Assembly: GCA_964528705.1 (NCBI GenBank) | Contig: CAZGUW010000247.1 | Span: 1 to 7,310 of the forward strand | From: SLRI01 sp964528705 | GTDB taxonomy: Bacteria; Pseudomonadota; Alphaproteobacteria; Geminicoccales; Geminicoccaceae | Length of the DNA: 7,310 nucleotides | Direction of reading: 5' to 3' | Part shown: piece by piece, positions 4,430-7,310 of the stretch | Layout of the letters: every line of letters starts with the position of its first letter | How positions within the stretch are numbered: position 1 is the stretch's first letter | Translations under genes and position numbers: made by a program | The notes under the pieces: generated by a model | Database searches by the model: none | The model's input: only the letters and a program-made list of their open reading frames with translations | Told to the model about the DNA's origin: nothing

Positions 4430-4908
4430 CGGCGGCCGGTCTGACCGTGCGGCTCACGCTGCCCGAGGGCGTCGATGGGCTGACGATCAGCGTGGAGGCT
4501 CCGGAGCGCCGGAGCCGCTTCACCGACCAGGAGGTCACGGACCTGCTCGACGACGTCAACGAGCTGGTGCGGGCCGGCTTCGCGCTCGAGGCGGTGAGGG
4601 GCACCGGCGCAAGCGGTACCCCGCCCGCCGACTGCGTCGACGGGCGGGGACTGCTCCAGCAGCTCACCGAGTTCAACGAGATGATGCGGGCAGGTCTCGA
4701 GCTGTCGGATGTCAGTCTGAAGAGGGTGGCTGATCCTGCTGACGCTTCGCGACAGCCTCCGCCAACGCCTCGAGCATCATGTCGATCGCCGTCGCCACCT
4801 GCGGATCACCGTGCCGAACGGCATCAGCACGCTTCTGCAAGCGGCTGGAGAAAGCTGCGAAGTCGAGCTGCCCGCTGGCTGCAAGAGTTTCGACGAGGGC
4901 GGTCATGA
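4426..4908 (+). CDS. Unknown protein with two similar helical repeats; 3' end doubtful
   Basis: ATG 4426 overlaps the stop of the membrane protein gene. The frame gives 160 aa, but only the first ~100 look coding. Residues 5-25 form a strand region (LTVRLTLPEGVDGLTISVEAP), and two related helices follow: LLDDVNELVRAGFALEAV (40-57) and LLQQLTEFNEMMRAGLELSDV (76-96). The shared pattern is NE-hydrophobic-hydrophobic-RAG-hydrophobic-x-L. After about codon 99 third positions lose their GC bias, and the rest is exactly antisense to a convincing minus-strand gene. One base out of frame, TGA at 4718-4720 would end the protein neatly at 97-98 aa, so a frameshift may have removed the natural stop. Function unknown. 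Confidence 0.65.
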   Translation: MTAAGLTVRLTLPEGVDGLTISVEAPERRSRFTDQEVTDLLDDVNELVRAGFALEAVRGTGASGTPPADCVDGRGLLQQLTEFNEMMRAGLELSDVSLKRVADPADASRQPPPTPRASCRSPSPPADHRAERHQHASASGWRKLRSRAARWLQEFRRGRS

Positions 4909-4957
4909 CCTGCATGTTGGCGACGGGCAGGGTGATGTTGTCGTCGGCCTTCGTCAT
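4712..4957 (-). CDS. Small helical protein on the minus strand, 81 aa, unknown
   Basis: ATG 4957 has a strong AAGGAG ribosome binding site 7 bases upstream, and third codon positions are rich in G and C across the frame, so this is a good gene although its neighbours run the other way. It is acidic at the start (MTKADDN) and then almost entirely helical: MQVMTALVETLAASG (15-29), DFAAFSSRLQKRADAV (32-47) and ATAIDMMLEALAEAV (55-69). The tail is polar. No family, signal peptide or span is recognised. It is divergent from the lipoprotein gene across 61 bases and convergent with the 4426 gene. It could be a separately expressed lysogenic (moron-type) gene or an anti-type regulator; this is inference from orientation only. 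Confidence 0.75.
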   Translation of the reverse strand: MTKADDNITLPVANMQVMTALVETLAASGQLDFAAFSSRLQKRADAVRHGDPQVATAIDMMLEALAEAVAKRQQDQPPSSD

Positions 4958-5006
4958 CGGTCCATTCTCCTTCGGGTTTGGTCGCCTGGGGAGAAAGACC
5001 GATCGC

Positions 5007-5037
5007 GGCGGGCCGGGGATGCGTACCCCGGCCCGCC
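5007..5037. promoter_or_regulatory. Perfect 12-bp hairpin with the lipoprotein start codon in its loop
   Basis: GGCGGGCCGGGG (5007-5018) pairs fully with CCCCGGCCCGCC (5026-5037); the 7-base loop ATGCGTA (5019-5025) contains the AUG of the lipoprotein gene. The only ribosome-binding-like sequence, GGGGAG at 4988-4993, is 25 bases upstream of the AUG, outside the stem. There is no T-run on either strand, so it is not a standard terminator. If it forms in the mRNA it should limit initiation and so delay or couple lipoprotein synthesis. Confidence 0.7.
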
Positions 5038-5312
5038 TGTCGGCGGCGCTCCTCGCCGCGCTGCTGCTCCTGCCGGGCTGTGACACGGTCCGGCACTGGG
5101 GCGAGGCGGGTGCTGCGGCCAGGCGCGAGCAGAACGACCTGCAGGCGCGGGCCACGATGGCCGCCACCTGCGACATCGCCATCGCCAGCTATCTCCGGGA
5201 GCTCAGCCCGCGCGAGCGGCAGGGGGTGGCGCTGATCTGCCCGCCGCCGGCGCCGGCCGGTGGGCTTCCAGAGCTGCTCGCGGCGCCGGATCGGCCGGGT
5301 TGGGGGGGCTGA
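5019..5312 (+). CDS. Small phage lipoprotein, 97 aa, possible lysis accessory
   Basis: The N-terminus is a clear type II signal peptide: MRTPAR, a hydrophobic run of Leu/Ala, and lipobox LPGC with Cys21 as the lipidated residue. The mature part has a charged helical stretch (ARREQNDLQARATMAATCDIAIAS up to about 57), then SPRERQGVALIC and a proline-rich end (PPPAPAG) finishing with GWGG. Two further cysteines lie at 51 and 74. The short size, lipid anchor, proline-rich end and position before a muramidase cassette would suit an outer-membrane spanin (Rz1-like), but no inner-membrane Rz partner with an N-terminal span and coiled coil is seen beside it, so this is weak. The start codon is in a hairpin loop. 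It is followed by the DUF1353 gene after 2 bases. Confidence 0.78.
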   Translation: MRTPARLSAALLAALLLLPGCDTVRHWGEAGAAARREQNDLQARATMAATCDIAIASYLRELSPRERQGVALICPPPAPAGGLPELLAAPDRPGWGG

Positions 5313-5314
5313 CG

Positions 5315-5686
5315 ATGTTTCTCACGAAGCTCGACGTGTCGGAGACGGGTGGCGGCTCCTGGGTGCTCGATGCGCCGCTCGTCTGGGACGACGGCAAGCG
5401 CCGGTTCACCGTGCCGGCGGGCTTCGTCACCGATCTCGATTCCGTGCCGCGCGTCCCCTTCGCCTATCTGCTCTTCAAGGGCCGGGCGCGGGCGGCGGCG
5501 GCGCTGCATGACTGGCTCTACTGCGAGGGGCTGGTCTCGCGCTCCGAGGCCGATGCCGTCTTCCTCGACGCCATGCAGGCGACGGGCGTCGCCTGGCGGC
5601 ATCGCTGGCCGATCTGGCTGGGGGTGCGGCTCTTCGGGCGCGGCTATTTCGACATGGCCCGCGACATCCGGGAGCGGCGCCGGTGA
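5315..5686 (+). CDS. DUF1353 family phage protein, 123 aa
   Basis: ATG 5315 is used, preceded by a GGGGGG tract about 6 bases upstream. The signature of DUF1353 is intact: FTVPAGFVTDLDSVPR at 31-46 and LHDWLY at 64-69, followed by SRSEADAVFLDAM (75-87) and a hydrophobic Trp/Gly-rich part (RWPIWLGVRLFGRG, 97-110). Length and motif order fit the family's usual 110-150 aa. DUF1353 proteins are common in phages and prophages next to holin and endolysin genes; their biochemical role is not established. The stop overlaps the next start as GTGA, placing it in the same operon as the membrane protein and muramidase. Confidence 0.92.
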   Translation: MFLTKLDVSETGGGSWVLDAPLVWDDGKRRFTVPAGFVTDLDSVPRVPFAYLLFKGRARAAAALHDWLYCEGLVSRSEADAVFLDAMQATGVAWRHRWPIWLGVRLFGRGYFDMARDIRERRR

Positions 5687-5880
5687 GGGCCGACATCGCG
5701 ATCGGCGGGCTCGGTTCGGGCGTGGTGCTGGTCTGGGTCTGGAACGCGGTCCTGCCGGGGCTGCTGGCGCTTGGACTACCCGAGCTGGCGCAAGGCTGGC
5801 CGGAAATGCCGGCCGAGGTGGCGGTGGCAGTGTCGCCCGCGATCATCGCGCTGCTCGAGCGCTGGATCGAGCCGTCGTGA
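5683..5880 (+). CDS. Holin-sized membrane protein, 65 aa
   Basis: GTG start at 5683 within a GTGA overlap with the DUF1353 stop, and again GTGA with the next gene. Two hydrophobic stretches appear: about 5-32 (IAIGGLGSGVVLVWVWNAVL and on) and about 44-58 (AEVAVAVSPAIIALL), separated by a short polar loop with Glu and Pro. Size, two likely spans, and position shortly before a muramidase without a signal sequence make a holin or holin-like role the best guess. The second span is weak, so a single-span topology is possible. No named holin family is recognised. Confidence 0.72.
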   Translation: MRADIAIGGLGSGVVLVWVWNAVLPGLLALGLPELAQGWPEMPAEVAVAVSPAIIALLERWIEPS

Positions 5881-6092
5881 GCGGGCGCGGAGATGCGGCG
5901 TTCCGGGCGGCCGAGGTGCTGCGCGCGGCCGGGCGGCGGGTCAGGCGCTCGCGTTTCGGCGGAGACCTCTGGGCGGTTGGGCTCGCGACCTATGACCGCC
6001 GGCAGCTGATCGAGGCGGCGCGGCGTGAGATGCAGGCCCGCGACTGCGGCCCGGAGACGATCGAGCTCCTGCTCGGGAAGCGGCCGGCATGA
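5877..6092 (+). CDS. Small basic protein between holin-like and muramidase genes, 71 aa
   Basis: GTG 5877 is taken because of the GTGA overlap with the previous stop; the end overlaps the muramidase ATG as ATGA. The protein starts with a basic helix (AFRAAEVLRAAGRRVRRSRFG, about 8-28), has a short GGDLWAVG turn (28-35), then a helix TYDRRQLIEAARREMQARD (38-56) and a final PETIELLLGK. The pattern of helix, basic hairpin and helix would suit a small nucleic-acid-binding fold, but there is no recognised family. Tight coupling on both sides argues that it is expressed and functional in the lysis operon. Confidence 0.7.
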   Translation: MSGRGDAAFRAAEVLRAAGRRVRRSRFGGDLWAVGLATYDRRQLIEAARREMQARDCGPETIELLLGKRPA

Positions 6093-6655
6093 TGGAGCCG
6101 CGCGAGGTCGAGGCCATGATCCGGCGGCTGATGGCCCGGGAGGGCGGCTATGTCGACCATCCGGCCGATCGGGGCGGGCCCACCAAATGGGGCATCACCC
6201 TGGCCACGCTGCAGGCCGCCCGACAGCTCCCCTGCACGGCGTCCGACGTCTGGGGGCTCGGCGAGGCCGAGGCGATCGACGTCTACCGGCGGCTCTGGCT
6301 CGACCACTCCCGGCTGTGCCTCCGGCAGTGGCCCTATCGGCGCCTCGCTGAGGTGACGCTCGATGCCAGTGTCATGTTCTCGCTCGGCCGCGCAATGGCG
6401 GTGAAGTGGGTTCAGGAGGCGATCAACCGGCGCCTCGATCCGGACGAGACGCGACTCGCCGTGGACGGCTGGGCGGGGCCGCGGACGCGCGAAGCGATGC
6501 TGCGCTTCGTCGAGCGGGATCTGGCGGCGGACGTCGTCGGCGCCCGCTGCCGGAAGCATGCGCGGGTGGTCGAGGCCCGGCCCGGCCAGATCCTCTTCCT
6601 CGAGGGCTGGATCAACCGGGCCACGGCGTGGGTGATGCCGGAGCGCGCCGCGTGA
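6089..6655 (+). CDS. GH108 N-acetylmuramidase (phage endolysin), 188 aa
   Basis: This is an endolysin that hydrolyses the glycan strands of peptidoglycan at host lysis. The N-terminal Glyco_hydro_108 domain opens with the catalytic EGGY motif (Glu18), followed by DHPADRGGPTKWGIT (23-37), which is the family hallmark. The middle continues with WLDHSRLCL and a helical region with DASVMFSLGRAMAVKWVQ (92-109). A C-terminal peptidoglycan-binding part has VDGWAGPRT (125-133) and ends FLEGWINR (170-177), as in PG_binding_3. Length fits the family. There is no signal peptide or signal anchor, so release should need the holin-like protein upstream. The start is ATG 6089 in an ATGA overlap; a second ATG at 6092 is equally possible. 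It is the last gene before the terminator. Confidence 0.95.
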   Translation: MMEPREVEAMIRRLMAREGGYVDHPADRGGPTKWGITLATLQAARQLPCTASDVWGLGEAEAIDVYRRLWLDHSRLCLRQWPYRRLAEVTLDASVMFSLGRAMAVKWVQEAINRRLDPDETRLAVDGWAGPRTREAMLRFVERDLAADVVGARCRKHARVVEARPGQILFLEGWINRATAWVMPERAA

Positions 6656-6777
6656 GCGGCCACGAGACAATCGCGGGCCTCGGCTCGCGTCGAGATCGCC
6701 GGTCGTTCGACATGGCCGGCGATGGCGGCTGGACCGCAGGCCAGCCGTCCAGGCTTCCATGCCTACCCGCTGCCATT

Positions 6778-6811
6778 GCCCGCCGGAGCGCGTGCTCCGG
6801 CGGGCTCTTTT
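6778..6811 (+). terminator. Strong intrinsic terminator after the lysis operon
   Basis: A perfect 12-bp GC-rich stem, GCCCGCCGGAGC (6778-6789) with GCTCCGGCGGGC (6794-6805), has a 4-base loop and is followed by TCTTTT (6806-6811) on the plus strand. There is no T-run on the minus-strand side, so it works rightward only. It would end the transcript of the lysis genes. The next start codon is at 6826. Confidence 0.92.
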
Positions 6812-6825
6812 CGGGCGGGTGACGG

Positions 6826-7310
6826 ATGGCGGCCGAGCTGACCCGGGAGGAAGCCGTCGACGGTGCCGAGCCCGACCTGGTCGGGCTCTATGCCGCTGCC
6901 GGGCGCTACGCCGTCGACAAGGCCGAGGTCTTCCGCCAACACGGGCTGCAGCCGACGACCATGCTGCGCCTGCAGATCGCGGCGCACGGGGTCGAGCAGC
7001 CGCCGGCGGTGCCCGGGCGGCACTGGCCGTTCACGGCCGAGCAGGTGCCGGGCGTGCTCACCGTCCAGGGCGACGGTTTCGTCTGGTGGCAGGCGGCGGG
7101 TGGTGTCCCGGCGGTGATCCAGCCGGTGCTGGCCAAGCCGGCGCGGGGGCTCTCGGGCCTCGTCGACCTGATCGCCTGGAACCCGGCACGGCCGGAGAAG
7201 TGGCGGTTCCTGACAAGGGCGGCGACGCATCTCGGCGAGCTGCCGGGCGAGCGGATCTTCGACGAGCGGGAGGGACCGGTCCGGCTGGTGGCGACGCCGC
7301 TCGCCTGGCT
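6826..7310 (+). CDS. Unknown phage protein, 3' end beyond the window
   Basis: ATG 6826 opens a frame that runs to the window edge (161 codons). Third positions are strongly GC-rich and no stop occurs. The N-terminal part has a helix-rich segment with LVGLYAAAGRYAVD (18-31), HGLQPTTMLRLQIA and HGV (39-55), then a PGRHWPF turn (63-69), GDGFVWWQA (82-90), and a stretch LVDLIAWNPARPEKWRFLTR (112-131) with a DLxAW-type motif, then THLGELPGER and RLVATPLAW. I have an impression of similar unnamed proteins beside packaging genes in alphaproteobacterial phages, but cannot assign a family. A weak GGGCGGGTGACGG tract precedes the start. The gene begins 14 bases after a strong terminator, leaving no room for its own promoter, so it probably belongs to a late transcript that reads through. 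Confidence 0.78.
   Translation, partial: MAAELTREEAVDGAEPDLVGLYAAAGRYAVDKAEVFRQHGLQPTTMLRLQIAAHGVEQPPAVPGRHWPFTAEQVPGVLTVQGDGFVWWQAAGGVPAVIQPVLAKPARGLSGLVDLIAWNPARPEKWRFLTRAATHLGELPGERIFDEREGPVRLVATPLAW

Noticed and set aside
5990..6760. 256-aa open frame on the minus strand
   Set aside because: It is antisense to the GH108 muramidase and the 71-aa gene, has no ribosome binding site, and its Arg/Pro/His-rich product is typical of antisense frames in GC-rich DNA.
6652..6822. GTG-started 56-aa frame after the muramidase
   Set aside because: It overlaps the muramidase stop as GTGA, but the frame runs through the whole terminator hairpin and gives no recognisable protein. I see nothing else in 6656-6777.
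6763..7230. 155-aa frame on the minus strand
   Set aside because: Antisense to the well-biased frame starting at 6826 and reading through the terminator stem.
1..7310. tRNA genes, insertion sequences and attachment sites
   Set aside because: I saw no cloverleaf-like segment, no transposase motifs, and no terminal inverted or att-type direct repeats.

Overview
The window is very GC-rich and densely packed. It reads as the immunity region, early left operon and lysis module of a temperate tailed phage, or a prophage, of a high-GC proteobacterium. An alphaproteobacterial host is an inference from base composition and from the DUF1353 + small membrane protein + GH108 muramidase cassette. No terminase, portal or integrase is visible.

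Left arm (1-3090, minus strand). A leftward operon starts at a promoter with an embedded operator near 3142-3170. In transcription order it encodes a 138-aa unknown protein, a 195-aa phage protein with a GxGRFRP/GGxxGRF C-terminal motif, a 169-aa winged-helix-like protein, a 62-aa protein with an internal RIRPED repeat, an 80-aa beta-barrel-like protein, a 110-aa phage protein, and a DUF2303 (YfdQ-like) protein cut by the window edge. The last five genes are coupled by short overlaps. The two large gaps in the operon are not ordinary spacers. Each is filled by an array of 5-bp units, NNGCG on the plus strand, held in one phase for 27-30 units. Both arrays stop against the same hexamer, TCAGGT, next to the following gene's ribosome binding site.

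Immunity region (about 3091-3934). The layout is lambda-like: a leftward early promoter, a leftward cI-like HTH repressor and a rightward Cro-like HTH protein. Four copies of a 17-bp operator, TGTGC-N7-GCACA, lie in two pairs: two at the left promoter, one before cI and one inside the cro promoter. The left and right promoters place the operator identically, 5 bp after a TTGACA -35 box. The cro start codon lies where transcription should begin, so its mRNA may be leaderless.

Right arm (3935-7310, mostly plus strand). After a gene-poor stretch with a hexamer repeat come a small membrane protein and a partner of unknown function. An 81-aa minus-strand gene then runs against the partner gene in a long tail-to-tail overlap. 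A lysis-type operon follows: a lipoprotein whose start codon lies in the loop of a perfect 12-bp hairpin, a DUF1353 protein, a holin-sized membrane protein, a 71-aa unknown and a GH108 muramidase. A strong intrinsic terminator ends at 6811, only 14 bases before the start of the next gene (6826, running off the right edge), so that gene probably depends on read-through or antitermination.

The two strongest candidates for something undescribed are the phase-locked pentamer arrays and the compact four-operator switch with a non-cleavable repressor.
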